The notes under the pieces were generated by a model. The model had not been told where the DNA came from. It made no database searches and saw nothing but the letters and a program-made list of their open reading frames with translations. A stretch of DNA of 64,000 bases from Oryzias latipes (Eukaryota > Chordata > Actinopteri > Beloniformes > Adrianichthyidae): positions 12,908,235-12,972,234 of the forward strand of contig NC_019873.2 in NCBI RefSeq assembly GCF_002234675.1, in the 5' to 3' direction. Positions 1 through 12,500 of this stretch are shown one piece after another (within the stretch, counting starts at the first letter, position 1; every line of letters begins with the position of its first letter). A program made the translations under genes and the position numbers.

Positions 1-430
1 TACCGCGGCCGTGTGTGGGAGGAGCTACTGGTTCTGGTCTGATTGCTGCATGGAGCGATGTGTTTATCAATGCATGGTAGACACTGAGAATGTGGAGAGA
101 TCAGGTTTATTATTTTGAAGAGTTCTACTTGGTAACCATGTTTCCATGTTTGGGTTTATAAAATCATCCCAGAGAAAGTCTCTGCTTCAACTCCCGCAGG
201 GAAAGCTGCGTCTCAATCTGACGCCCTTGTTTGCATCTCTGACAGATTTTGAAGCCAAAGCCCCTCCTCCGCCTCTTTACCTGCTTTTCCTCTCTACCTG
301 TTCACCTGTTCACATCCTCTGCAGCTGAGATTTGTTACCCCCCGCGCTCCTCAGTGTGTCCTACACAGAGAGCGCAAAATACGGAAGTCGGGGCGCTCCA
401 GCGCAGCACAAGGATGAAAGAGCAGGACAC
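1..430. other. Unassigned non-coding stretch
   Basis: No open frame here resembles a known protein, and I see no splice-bounded exon. The sequence is mixed in composition. The short frames on both strands look random. Confidence 0.4.
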
Positions 431-440
431 AGGTTATAGC

Positions 441-474
441 AGGGATAGAGCGGGTTAAGAAAATGAGTGGAAGA
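441..474 (+). repeat. Short copy of a dispersed fish repeat tail
   Basis: The 15-mer cgggttaagaaaatg (451-465) recurs at 31517-31531. There it sits in a longer copy of a common teleost dispersed repeat tail. Only the tail is present here. Family assignment is from memory of fish repeats, not a search. Confidence 0.4.
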
Positions 475-839
475 AGGCTCTCCGTTGAAGAAATATTCAA
501 TATTGTACACATTTTATTATTGGTCAGAACTATCTTTTATTTAGAAAAATATTTTATTTTATCAGTCCAGTACGAAAAAAAAACATCAACAAAAGCTGTT
601 TTGGGCGGTTTTTGGCTGGGTCTGGCGGTTTTCAGATGACTTTTCGGCTGGAAAACTGTGACTCTATCTGGCAACACTGGCGCAAACTCTCTGTCATCAG
701 CGAGTTCCTCTCTGCCCCGCAGCACGTCAAGTTCCCGGCAGAGGATCGGAGTGTTTATTGAAGCCGCCCCGCGTGCCTCTCCCTGCTATCAGCTCTGCAG
801 GTCTCGCCCGATAAATACGAGCTCATTACGAAGCTGTTT

Positions 840-1020
840 TTTACGTGGCTCGTGCTTCGTACGGAGCCATCAGCGCCTTTGAAATGCCATGAAAAATGAA
901 CAAACTAAAATAAAATTTAATTATTATAAAATACTCATAATTTTCCAAAGTCACGGGGAGCCACAACAGAAGGATGAAAGAGCCACATGTGGCTCCGAAG
1001 CCATGGGTTGCCGACCCCTG
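840..1020. mobile_element. One end of a hAT-like DNA transposon
   Basis: The segment ends in ggttgccgacccctg. Its reverse complement, caggggtcggcaacc, is the familiar hAT terminal motif of vertebrate genomes. Just inside lies a small palindrome-rich block (agccacatgtggctcc) that is typical of the same families. No matching opposite end was found within the window, so this looks like a truncated copy. There is no coding capacity. Confidence 0.55.
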
Positions 1021-3112
1021 GTCTAGCTCAACTGTCTGCCATTGCAAACCCAGGGGCATTAGCCCCCAGACAGAACAGCTCCTAGAATCACATGAGCTCC
1101 CAAACTAACATCATAGGATATTAGTTTTCTGTCTGGTCCAACAAGAAATGTTTACAATCATAATTAATGTAAATAAATCCTAGCCTCAAATATAAAAGGG
1201 GTTTGTACAAATATACACCTCTTGTCTGAAGTTCCATAACCCTCTATTTTAAAAGTAAAATCTGTCCAACACAAGAGGCCTTCAGCGCTTGTCTGTTGGC
1301 TCAGCTGCTGGGTGGATGATAAGTTCTTGAACAGTCTATACTAAAATGCAGACATTGGGAAAAGTCCTTAATAAATATCTATGTCTTTTAAATTATTTCA
1401 TCATAGAATTTCATCCCGTATCCATTCAGCACTCCTACTTTTTTTGTTTCTTAATTCCTAAACAACCTTTTCCAATGAAAATCCCTTTTATGGTGTTTTT
1501 CACATGTTCTTGTAACATTTTTTTGATGATGGAGAACATATGTGAAGAAAATTAAGCTCAAAATTGCTTTTCTGAGTATTTCTTTATTCAGATTGTTGTG
1601 AATAACGAGCAGACAACAAAGGCCGTTTGAAAAAAAACAAACGTATTTGTGACGTAGGAAATACATTGAGCGGACCACAAGCTTTCAAGTTTTCCTCTAA
1701 ACTCCACCTGCGTGGATCAGGAGGGGTGGAAGTCAGTAAGAAGTGCTCAGGTCTGTGGTTACCGAGTCAGAGAGACACGAGCAGCTGCTTGAACTCAGCG
1801 CTCTCCATTCCTGCCATAACTATCATACTGGAGGAAATGTATTGGGGGGGTGCATTGTTGTGGAGCAGCTGGACATTGTCTTTGTCTCTTTCCCCAGGAG
1901 GGACACAACAATGAGCACAGCAGCTGCTGTCATGTGATCTCACCAGTTCCATGTGTGTGTATTTTTCTGGAGATGATCAGTTGACACTGTTCCATCCAGA
2001 CACATCCCAAAGACTGAGGGGACATCAGGATGATGGATGGTCCTCCCGGAAGAAAGAAACCCTGAAAATGTTTTCTTTAAGCAGAGACGACCTCTTCAGT
2101 GAGGAATGGTGAAGTTCCACTGGGGTAACCGACAGACATTTAAAAAATGCAGGAATCTGACCCTCAGAAATGAAGCCTGAAGTGGGTTGGCCATATTGAC
2201 TTACGCCGACTACTTCAACAATGTTCTTTAAAAGGATCAACAGGGTTTGACAAAGTAAAGTGAGTATATTGTTTAATCCAAATGTAAATTTGGAAAGAGC
2301 AGAAAAAGGTTTAGTTAGGGAACGTCAGCTCAGACATTTCGCAGGAAAACTGTGGGAGCAGCTATAACCTGAGATCGATGGCAGGAACATCCCCTGGGGG
2401 CAAAGAAAGTCAAACGTAAAAGTGACGACAGAGATTGAAATCACAAAGAGGATGGGGATTCTTCACTGACTGATCAGAGAATCTCCAGATATCAAAAATG
2501 TTTTCTGCCGCTTAAACAAGAAAGTCATGAGTTGGCGGTTCCTGCCCCTCTGCTGCCCCCATTTGGTCGCTCTTGCTGCTGTTCCACACCTCATTTCCAC
2601 TCTAGCTCAGATCATTTCAAACCAGTGCCTTTTGACACAACGTGTAAGAGAACACTCTGTGGTGTTGAGTCTAGTTAAAGCATGCCATCTGTCTTTGACC
2701 TAATTTAATGTAATTTCTCCTTGCTTGCAGAGTGAGCTTGAAGCCCACGCCTCCAAACAGCCACGCCACACATTTTTTAAACAGTCAGGGAATCAGCTTT
2801 GTACATTTCATACAAAAGCAAATTTTTTCTTCAGTTACTTTACCTATTTTTTATTAGAGACATGTCCAAAGTCCAGCCAGCGTTCAAATTTCCACTGGCG
2901 CGCAAGTTCATCTCATAAAATCAATAATATGCGTCCCCCATCATTTTCTAAGAATTGTGTGTACGCTTTCTTGATTGTGAGTGGCTAAATTACATTTTAA
3001 GCTATGGTAAACCAATGGCAAGTTGACCTTCAGAGTCCTATGGGGCAAATAAGAGCATTGTTTCTGTGATCAAAACCTAAATATTTTGTACTTCTGAATA
3101 AGATAACTACTT
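1021..3112. other. Gene-free interval
   Basis: I see no exon with both splice sites and conserved coding, and no RNA gene. Composition is AT-rich with scattered short frames on both strands that have no recognisable motif. Confidence 0.4.
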
Positions 3113-3640
3113 GTGTTGTTTGCCTTTTCAGATGATCTAAATTCAGAGGTTTACAGTGAGCATTCAGTTGTGAAAAGATCTGTCATACAAAGAGTTGTGA
3201 TGAATGGGAAAACCTCAGAATACGGAAAGGCAACATCTGGAGTACCTGAGAGCGCTCTGCTTGCACCAATACTATTCTCAATGTTTACCAATGACCTACT
3301 GGAGGTTGTGAATGTGTCAAGTATGCGGATGATGTCAAGTTGTAGCAAACTATCACCTCATCGTCTGACTGTGCCTCTTCAAAATGACCTTAACAACCTC
3401 TGCAGATGGCCCTTTAACTGACTTCTACTTAACCCACAAAAATGCACAATATATTTAGAAATACTCTCAAAAAACAGCGAATGGACAACTGTGCACAACT
3501 TGGGGATCATCCTTTACACCAAACTAACTTTTTCAGCTCATGTCAGCAGCACAGTAGCAAATCCCTCATTAGGTCTCCTCTTCAGATCATTTCAGTCAAG
3601 TCGGATGAGTTCAATTAGATCTCACCTTTTTCAGGAATAC
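3113..3640 (+). mobile_element. Decayed non-LTR retrotransposon, reverse-transcriptase fragment
   Basis: Plus-strand translation shows pieces of a LINE reverse transcriptase. The first is GKTSEYGKATSGVP followed by APILFSMFTNDL, matching the usual SGVPQGSVLGPLLFxxYINDL block. Next comes a damaged YADD-region (VSSMRMMSS), then LQNDLNNLCRW, and about 50 codons later VHNLGIILYTKLTFSAHVS, matching the LGVxLDxxLxFxxHI block. A stop at 3419-3421 and frame changes show that it is dead. The endonuclease domain is absent. The clade is uncertain (Jockey/CR1/Rex-like); it is not the L1/Tx1 type seen at 21-28 kb. Confidence 0.7.
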
Positions 3641-4384
3641 AATGACTGCAAAAATGACTCCTCATACCTGTTATGTTGCTTTGGACTCCATGTGCCACAG
3701 AAAACAACACGACAGCTGTTTGATTTCATGTTCCTTATGCTCGTGTTTTAACTTTTAAATTTGGCACATTTTTCCAGGTTTGTATTTCGGCAAAAGCTTT
3801 TATCTCTTTCTGTCCATACCTTAACCTTTTCATTGCCAACCCCTGCAGTTTTAAGGCTTGTCTTTTAACAAATATCAAAGGTTTGTGACAATTTGAAATG
3901 ATCGTCTCACCTCCACCTCACTTTTATTCCTGTTTATTAGTGTTTTATTATATTATTTTGGTATATTTATATGGAAATTAGATCCTTTTAGTGACTTTAG
4001 TGTGAATTCGCATATTATTGGGCTCCAGCCTGTCGGTGAAAGTGTTTAAATAAATACATGAGAATAAAATGTTTGAACATTTCAACTGAACTCAGATTTA
4101 TTCATTTTGTTTGTTTTTATTGTTTATTTATTTATTAATTATATTTTGCTCCAATTTGTTATTTAACTGGTCATTTTCAAGGACTTCCTTTTCCCTTATC
4201 AACCATTAACCTGCTGCAAGTGAAATTATTTGGGTCTAAAGCCTTGCTCAGAGGCACCTCGGTAGTGTGTCTGGACTCCTCACAGATGGTGATGTGCCCC
4301 ACCCAAGTCAAACCCCATCAATAGCTGCAGCTGAACCGTATCTTTATTATTTTCCGTGGTAGCCTTTAACGCCACTGTAAAATT
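3641..4384. other. AT-rich gene-free interval upstream of tjap1
   Basis: This carries several AATAAA-like strings and low-complexity T/A runs. It is probably further LINE 3' debris. No gene was seen. Confidence 0.35.
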
Positions 4385-4502
4385 AGACTTTAAGCAAAGT
4401 TTTTGGTCAGTCAGTGACGTCAGCACGCAGACGTTGGACAGGGCGGGGGTAATAAATGCGGGTGGGATTCCTGAGGATTACCCATCGTGCCCCGCGGCTG
4501 AA
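4385..4502 (+). promoter_or_regulatory. tjap1: Probable tjap1 promoter with CRE palindrome
   Basis: A full CRE palindrome TGACGTCA lies at 4415-4422, followed by a G-rich stretch and a sharp rise in GC/CpG content. aagatggcgcc (4503-4513), a YY1-like initiator motif, follows at once. Such motifs mark CpG-island starts of housekeeping genes. The next plus-strand gene is tjap1, so I assign it there. No TSS data are available. Confidence 0.45.
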
Positions 4503-4740
4503 GATGGCGCCAGCTGAGCGTAGTTGAGGATCAATTTCTTCCGATAGGCTTTGGACGGATCCTCTGCCCGCATAGCAGAGCACCGCGGCCGGCTGCCTCC
4601 CCGCCGCCTGTCTGTGTCGCTGAGCCAGCCCGGCTCGGTACCGAGCCTCCGTCCTCCGAACGCGGCTCAGGGAGAACTTCTCCGCTCTCACGACCGAACT
4701 GTTGAGGCCCCTCGGGCCGTTCCGCACCCGCTGGCGGTCA
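4503..4740 (+). other. tjap1: Probable non-coding first exon of tjap1
   Basis: This GC- and CpG-rich block ends at ggcggtcag with a good donor, gtaagc, at 4741. A second candidate untranslated exon is 5821-5875, with acceptor tttcag and donor gtaaag. Neither is confirmed by conserved coding. They are proposed from splice signals, the island-like composition and position upstream of the coding exon at 7943. Transcript evidence would be needed to fix the chain. Confidence 0.4.
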
Positions 4741-5204
4741 GGTAAGCCTCACATCGGGGTATCGGGCGAGCCTGACAGCCACGGCTGCTCGCCGTTCCCC
4801 GGTTCTAGTAACTCTAGCTGCATGGTCGAAATTGGCCGTGCGCCTGAGCCCCTCCTGCCCACTCTAACTGTGAATGGTGGGTTGGGGGTGGGGTCAGGGC
4901 GGCGTCCAGGGACGGATTGTACGATAGAGCGAGTCTCGTGCTTGTGGTCCCGCATCTTGCCACACAAAAATTCCGTGTGTGCAGGTTGGCATGACAGCCA
5001 ATCAGAGAGAGTCACCAAAATGTGATGAGGACTTGTTGACATCACTCTGACCCCCTGAGCTGTCAGGTGTGACTCGCCTGTCCACAGCTCCAGGATCAGC
5101 TGGGTCAGTGGGTGTCACATTCATTCTGGTGGGGGTCAGTTTGCCTAAAAAACTTTATTAACCAAATTGACAATCGTTACATTGTATCACAAGTTGTTCA
5201 CTTT

Positions 5205-5350
5205 TGGGGTTGCCACAGAGAATCGGCTTCACTGATTTGCACAGGTCCAGTGGGTTTTTTTCTTTTTAGAGATTTTTTTCCTGGATGCCATTCCTGTCAC
5301 AACCCCGTATTTTGTCTGGGCTGGGGACCGGCACAGGTACACCCAGACTT
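5205..5350 (+). repeat. Degenerate dispersed repeat, copy 1
   Basis: This shares an ordered series of blocks with 61785-61945: ggggttgc, tggatgcc-ttcc, cacaaccc-gtattt and gggctggggaccg-cacag. The blocks are the same distances apart in both. This is a common teleost interspersed repeat (a SINE or LINE tail by recollection). Both copies are diverged. Confidence 0.55.
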
Positions 5351-5394
5351 GGATGCTTTAATATTTAATATTATTTTGTTATTCTTGCACTGAA

Positions 5395-5455
5395 ATGGTG
5401 ATGCTTTAATTTCATTGTACAATGGACAATGACAATAAGGCTAATCTAATCTAAG
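5395..5455 (+). repeat. LINE-type 3' tail with short terminal repeats
   Basis: The motif caatgacaataaggc followed by ctaatctaatctaa resembles the 3' tail of CR1/L2/Rex-type fish LINEs, which end in short tandem repeats rather than poly-A. Only the tail is left. Confidence 0.4.
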
Positions 5456-5875
5456 ATACATAGTTGGTCAGTAGCGTGAAGGGTCTTTCCTAAGGACCAA
5501 TACTGGATGAAGCTCATTGCACACATAAGGGAACCCTAATTTTGGGGGCCAGTTCCACACCCAGCCAACAGAGCCATCCAGCCACTTTTCATTGCTTCCA
5601 GTCTTTATATTCTGTTACTTTTGGTGGAAACCTTTCCTTTTCCATATGGAAGTCTCTTGGAGATTGCTTTCTTCTGACATCTGCCTCTGCTTGTCGTTTA
5701 AAGGAACTGCAACACTTGGTTTGTGACTAACTGGAATTGGAAGTTGTTCACTGTATTCACACTCTGCACAAAGCTGTCTCCAGATGCTGCAGCTGTTTCA
5801 TTCATTGTTTCACGTTTCAGCTCGTAGGGGGAAGAGGAGCCAGATCAACTGCAGGCGGCGATGAAGAGTGTCAGG

Positions 5876-7781
5876 TAAAGATGACTCCTTCCAGCCTGCC
5901 TGTCCTGTTGGAGGTTCTCTTGGATCCTCTTGCAGCTCTTTCTGTCATGTGACCTGAAACCTGATCTGTGCTGATAGGGCTTTGGTTTCCTGTGGAACCT
6001 CTGAAAGGAGTTTGCTTGTGTTTTAGGTAGTCTCTTTTCTGTGGATGAAGTGTGTGCCAGACACGCCCACCTCTCAGGTATGAACACACCTGCAGACCCA
6101 CATATAGATTGAAGCTTCTTCCCGGAGTCTGTTTGGGCTTTTGTTTAAACCACATGCATTCAGCAGCAGCTTCAAGAAGTAGGAGCTCAAATGTGGCTCA
6201 GTGGAGTTCAGATGAGGGTTTCCATGGCAACAGGGAGGGTGGTCCTCATACTGAGCGGAATACAGGATAGTTTGAGCTCAGAATACCGTTTAGAATAAAT
6301 AAGAGAGTTTATCTAGATTTGGTACAGCACACCAGGATTAGTTTGAGTTTTACAAGTTAGGACTGGAACCAAGTATTCACTGGGAGGCCTTTTCCACCAC
6401 AAGGTCGTCCTCATGTTACTTTAGGGTAAAAGCTTTCTAACTTCCTTAGATCTATCATAAAAAGGTGAGGGTCTATGAATGTATTTTATTTTAAAAGATT
6501 ATATTACACTCAGAGGTGTGGCTTAGCGGTGCAAAAGTCCAATATAGAAAAAGTAGGTATTTTATTAACTATTAATCAACTTCAGCAATGAATTGATTCC
6601 TACAATCCAACCAAATCGATCTGACTGAGGCAAGTTGTTGATCGCGTCGACCTATAACATTATAAAATCGTTTCAAAATGAAATAAATGGCTTATGATCA
6701 ATGTTGGAAAAGACCATTCGGGTTGAGAGACGGTTTATTTTATTTTAACGTAAAAACGACCAACTGCATCACAGCGGACAAGCAAAAATGATCATGCATC
6801 ATTTCTGTCTAATGTGTAAAAACACTTTGAATTTAGCAAAGACGTGACCGTAGAATGTGCTAGAATGCTACTAATGTTCCCCTTTGGATTATTTGGATGT
6901 GGAAAAACAACAGTGGTCTGAACTTTATTAAATATTTTATATACTTTATATATATTTAATTTACCCTTGATTATCTTGCAATAAATACAAGAAATCTTGA
7001 AACTTCACCTGCACTGTTCAGTAGCAGATATTTATCTCTGAGTCACACTGGTTGAGTTTTTGGCTAAAGGTGTCCTGGGTTGATTTTACGTCAGTGAACC
7101 GGATCGTTCAAAATGAACCGAAACTGATGAATCGCATCAGCAACCACAAACTATGATATAAATTGAAATGAATCCTTACACCCCTAGTTTCGTGGGATCA
7201 TTTTCATGTCGAGATGGAGGTGACCAAAAAGCCAAATAGCTGAAATCGGATCAGTCCTTTTATACAAACACGTGACATTACCTCAGGACACGTCCACCTC
7301 TCGTCATATGCTAACCGGTTCTCGGCCCCGCCATCAGATAACCCTTAGAGTTCCAGCAGATGTTAAAGCAGTGACATCACACAGCTGCTCTCAGTATTAG
7401 CCTATAAGCGCCATTCTGCCACGGGGAGATAGCTATGAGCTAACGTTAGCCTCATTCAGATCAATGCAGCTGCACTTCCTGTCCTGGAAACATCAATCGA
7501 TGTTCAGCCTGAGGCACACATTTCCCACACACACATTGACACACATGCACACAAATAGTTCATGCTGGTGTTATAAGTAGTAGTTGTAGTAATTCGTTAT
7601 CAACTTAAGACTATACAGAACTTTTGAACTGGGTTCTACTAGGATGGATTGGTCTCTGGTCCCCACAAGATGGGCTAGACCAGCACATGTGGGTAATTGG
7701 TCCTGCTAAGGTATTGTAAACAAGCACACACACAGATGGGTGTTTGATTTTACTTTGGGGGTTAAGCAAGCATTGATCTGC
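5876..7781. other. tjap1 upstream/intron sequence without recognised exon
   Basis: This lies between the putative untranslated exons and the first coding exon. It has AT-rich stretches and a short CA-rich patch near 7520-7555. I see no conserved coding or RNA gene. Confidence 0.35.
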
Positions 7782-7942
7782 AGAGAGCTAGAGAGGTTGG
7801 ATAGATGATGAGCATGCGGCAGTCCAGTCCTGGTTGAGGCGCAGTGGCGAGCAGCTGGCGGGCGAGCAGAGATCATCACTATAACCCCCATTTCCCAGCA
7901 GGACTGAAAACCCACTGGACTCAAGACGGACAGGGGCTCAGG

Positions 7943-9551
7943 ATGAGCAGCGCTACTCCGGCTAGGAAGCCGTACAGGAAGGCTCCACCCCAACATCGCG
8001 AGACACGTCATGCCCCATCCAGCACGCCACCACCGCCGCCTCAGCCAGACGTTGGCCAGGTAAACAAATGCACATCTGCACACCACCCAAAGACCCCTGT
8101 TCTTAAAGTCTGTCCCCCCACCGGCTTCCTGCGTGCAACGCAAGCCTCGCCGCCGTCATTGTCTGACAGCGAGCTGGAAGTCTCCAGCCTGTCCAGCCTT
8201 GACTTCCAAATCCCGCCCCCACCTCTCTTCAGCGGTCCCCTTCCCCCTGCTAACCGGACCAGGACTACACCGATCCAAGTGTCTGAACATCTTCATAGAC
8301 CAGCTGCTCAAAGGGATGATAAAAGTTCTGACTCCAAAAGAAGCCGCTCCCTGACCCGGCAGCACCGGAGGGAGGCCCACAGCCGGAACGCCCCCACCGT
8401 TCACTGTGCGGCCCCCAAGAGTATCCTGAAGCAGCCTGCTGGACTGGGCGTGGCTTCTTCCTATAACAACATCAGGAAGACAAAGTCAGTAGAGTTGCTT
8501 GACGGTGCTGACCCTCGCTCTTTGGCAAAGGCGGGGCCGCTGCAGCTGGCCTCGCCAAACTCTTCGGCGCCACCCTCCCCCTGCAGAACCAATTGGAACT
8601 GGAGGATGCAGGTTCTGGAGGACAAAGTCCGCTTCTCCCACTTCCTAGATGAGATCACCCATCGGGTGCTTAGTCCCGCCCGTCTCTCGCTACTTGGCAA
8701 GTCAGCAGCCCGACGAAGCACCCCCCCCTCCCTGGACAGACTGGGCCTTGCTATGAAGAGCCAGCAGGGGGAGTCTGCACACCGCAGCCACCGCTGGGAC
8801 CACTGGGTGGCGTCATTACAACGGTCCGACAGGTGGAGCCAGTCTATTCCGGAGGAGTGGGCAGGGAGTGATGTAATCATTAAGGAGGCGGGGCATCAAC
8901 AAAAAGTGAAGAAGGGGGCAAAAATAGTGACTCAAGCAACAGAGGATCAGAAACACAAGCGACCTTTGTCCAGCCACTCATTGCTCACTCACATCAAGGT
9001 AAGTTGTATGTCCCCCCTCCCCCCCCACCGACCTGAAGGTGGAGTCTTTGTGTGTTTTCCAGAGGCCAAGTACTCTCCTGCTGTCATGTGTCCGAAGTGT
9101 TGTGTTTAAGGTCTGCACGATGTTCCACTTGCATCGTCAGTGCCGGGGGGGGGCTCCAGTATGGCTGCTGTCGCTCTCGCCTGATCTGTGATCAGTTTAT
9201 CAATAATGAAAAGTGGGAATCCGTGGACCTTTGACATGTGACTGTGGAACAGTGAGCTTTAACCCGTCGCTGAAGGCTGCTTTTCTCCCCTCCAGAATCT
9301 GCTGGAATTACCTTAAATTGCGTAAACGGTTGAAGAGTTACTGTCGCCAAAAGAATGTCAACACTGGAGCTAAAGGGTTAACACTGCCTACCCCAACCCA
9401 TTTTCATAAAGGCAGAAATAGCTGGGACCCCCCCCCCCCCCATCCCCCTCTGCATAGGATATTTTGAAATTCACAGTACAGTAAATTGATGTGGTTCTGA
9501 TTCCGCTTTTTCTCTGTTTCAGGAGGTTCTGTCCGATGCTGACCGGATCAG

Positions 9552-9582
<31 letters not shown>

Positions 9583-12500
9583 GTTTAATCCAGCTAACAA
9601 ACAACATAGGATGGTTCTGACCTGGTCCAAACAACTGCAGTCTAATCCTCATTACATTCCTACTGAGCTCTTCAGGACTGAAGTTTTGAATCAGCTTAGA
9701 GCTGCTGGACCAGAATTCCATTCCTGAACATTGAATAAAATGTCAGTTCCCCCTAGAAGACAGAGGGGCCCCAGAGCTGTGATCAAAGACATTTTTGTTT
9801 TAAACATGATGATAAAAATGATATTTGCTGTTACAGAAGCCAGGCCCCAACTTTAGGTGGGTTTTGGGACTGCCCACTGATTGGCTTTTGGAGTGAACTT
9901 ACTGGTTCTCCTCTAATGTCCTGTCTGCATTGTTTTCCTAAAGTGCTTTTGCCAAACTTGACTTGCTTCGTGTGGTTCCGTTACCCAGAATCCTCCAGCA
10001 GCAGAATGAAGACCTGCGGCGCCGCCTCTCTCTCTCCACCCAGAAAATGGAGGCCATGGAGGCGGAGTTTGACAGCAGTCGTCACTATATGGAGGCGGAG
10101 CTTAGCCGGACCAGGGATGACTTGGATAAGATGAGGGACAAGTTTCGCAGGTAGTGTCTGTGTTGGGAGTTTGTTTGTTTGTATGTGTGTGCTGCGAGTG
10201 CAGGCAGCTGAAACAACAGTACATCTCTGTATGCAGACTCCAGAACAGCTACACGGCATCACAGAGGGCTAATCAGGACCTGGAGGAGAAGCTCCACGCT
10301 CTGGTAAGCCCCGCCTCCAGCTCTGATTCATTAGTAACCCACTCGCCTCCATCGACCAGGTAATTGATTGGAGAGCACTCCCCGGCTGATGCTCTGATAA
10401 GGTCCTGTGTGCATGTGTGTTAATCAGTCCCCTGTGGAGGTGCTCCTGCGGACGTTTTTCTAAATCCAGGCTCACAACCATACAAACTGGGGAAATGGTG
10501 ACCTTGTTGCCATGGTGATGTCATTTGTTTGCTACAGAAGGGAAGGCGTAACCCTGCAATTTATTGTTTTCAGCATCAAGCATGTATTGAGTGCATAAGT
10601 GAGCAAAAAGTGTGTTTTAGTTTCTCTGGCGTGTGCGTGTAAACGCTCCTGTGCATTCATGCGTGTGCTTGCTCCAGTGTTCATATGTGTGAATGTATAC
10701 ATGTCCTTCAGCCTGGCTGGTCACCTCCTGTCAGGAGAAGTTTCTTCCCGCTTGAATATTTAGGTTCTGCTAAACTTGGCTTCTTAATTTTGGAGGTGCT
10801 TCAAGGTTCTGGATCCCAGTTCTTGCTCAGGTCCTTGTGACGGTCCAGACTCTGGTTTTCAGGTCTAGAAGTTCTACAAACTGCCCCTCAGCCTGCTCTA
10901 AAGGACTTAGTAAACGTTTCTTCAGAGAGGATGGACCTTTGCTGACTTTTTGATGACCACCTGTGAGGTCACAGTAGTGGGCGGAGTTACAGGTGTTGAG
11001 AGTGACACCTGCAGTGAAAGTGTGGTTGTTGGTTTCCGACTGACTGTTTGTTCCTTATCTCTTCTCTTTTCCTATGCTGCTCCCCGGTGGACTCCTCTTC
11101 ATCCTCATCTTCATCACAGGCTGCTGTCAGTCAGACATGGGTTCATGCAGTTGGGTTTCATTCATCCTCCATATCCCCTCTTCCTCTGCCTCATTTCTCT
11201 GTCCAGCCGTTTGAACAGCAGGTCATGGTGTTCTGGATTCATGGTGTCTGAATCCAGGACTTCATAAGAGTGATTCTCTCAAAGAAGTTCTCTCTGTTAA
11301 GGAGCTTTTGATGATTAAATCTGTAAAGGAACCTAATTCTGCTTGACCTGTTGTGCAGACGGTCTGCATATCCAGTCACCCAGTAGGCTGCAGAACCAGG
11401 AATCCAGAGCTGGGTTCAGGCAGCACAAACACAGATACAACTGTGAGGGGCGTGTTCTGGGGACCACACAGGGGCGTGGCCTTGTGTTCCAAGGTTGTGG
11501 TTTCAGCCGAACAACAAACTTTGCCCAATTTGACAACAAAAATGAAAGTGACCCAAAATGATTTCACTATTTTTCTTTTTTCTTTGTGAAGACATTTTCT
11601 GCAAAGTTGTGACGCCTCTTCCTGAAAAGAGCGGATCAAACGAAAGCATCGGGTGTGAAGCTTTGAGCTAACGTGGTCACTGTTCATGTTGGACAAAATG
11701 CTAATGGCAACAAAATGCCCTTTATGCTATCAGCAGTGGAGCCCCTCAAGCTAACAGGCACTGAACTGTAACTAACTATGCTGAGCCCACGCTAGCGCAT
11801 CATGCTAGCTTTAGCTACTGATGCAGAAGTTGTTCGATCCATCTCAGCTTGTGCGCTTTGATCAAAAATGATACTGCATCCTAAGAGGCATCAGCACAGT
11901 GCTAAAGCTAACGCAGCGCTCACATGATCTGGGACATCTGTAGACTACAGGAGGCTGCATGGCGCACGCGCAGGTACAGTGCAGCTCCTGTAGTTCAGAC
12001 CTCATAGGTACAGATCTGCAAACATGGCCATGCATGGACTCCGCCTAGATAGAACCAATCGAAACCAGAACCCTTTCTGGTTGGTGATCTGTTCCCGCAT
12101 CTACGTGTAATTTTGCTTTGACGACCCGCCTCCTGCTAGTCCAGCCTCCCAATTTCCTGCTTCAGCTTTCACCCTCATTGCTCTAATGTAACATTTGTGC
12201 TCGCCCACAGCTACGGAAGGTGGAGAGGGACAAAAAAACAATGGACCAGGAGATCGTGGAGCTTACTAACAAGCTGCTGGACGCCAAGAACACCATTGAC
12301 AGACTGGAGGAGCTCAATGTGAGAACGGCAACCACTGAACGTTAGCGACGAGTTCGTCTCCCTTAAACGGTCTTCATGCTGTCGAAGAATAGAGATGTGG
12401 CTTTTAGGGGAAATGGGCGGGGCCTCTTGGGTCTGTTTAGGTACATTATGCCCCATTCTTTAGACTGTGCAACATCTGCCAGCAGAGGGCGCTGATGTTC

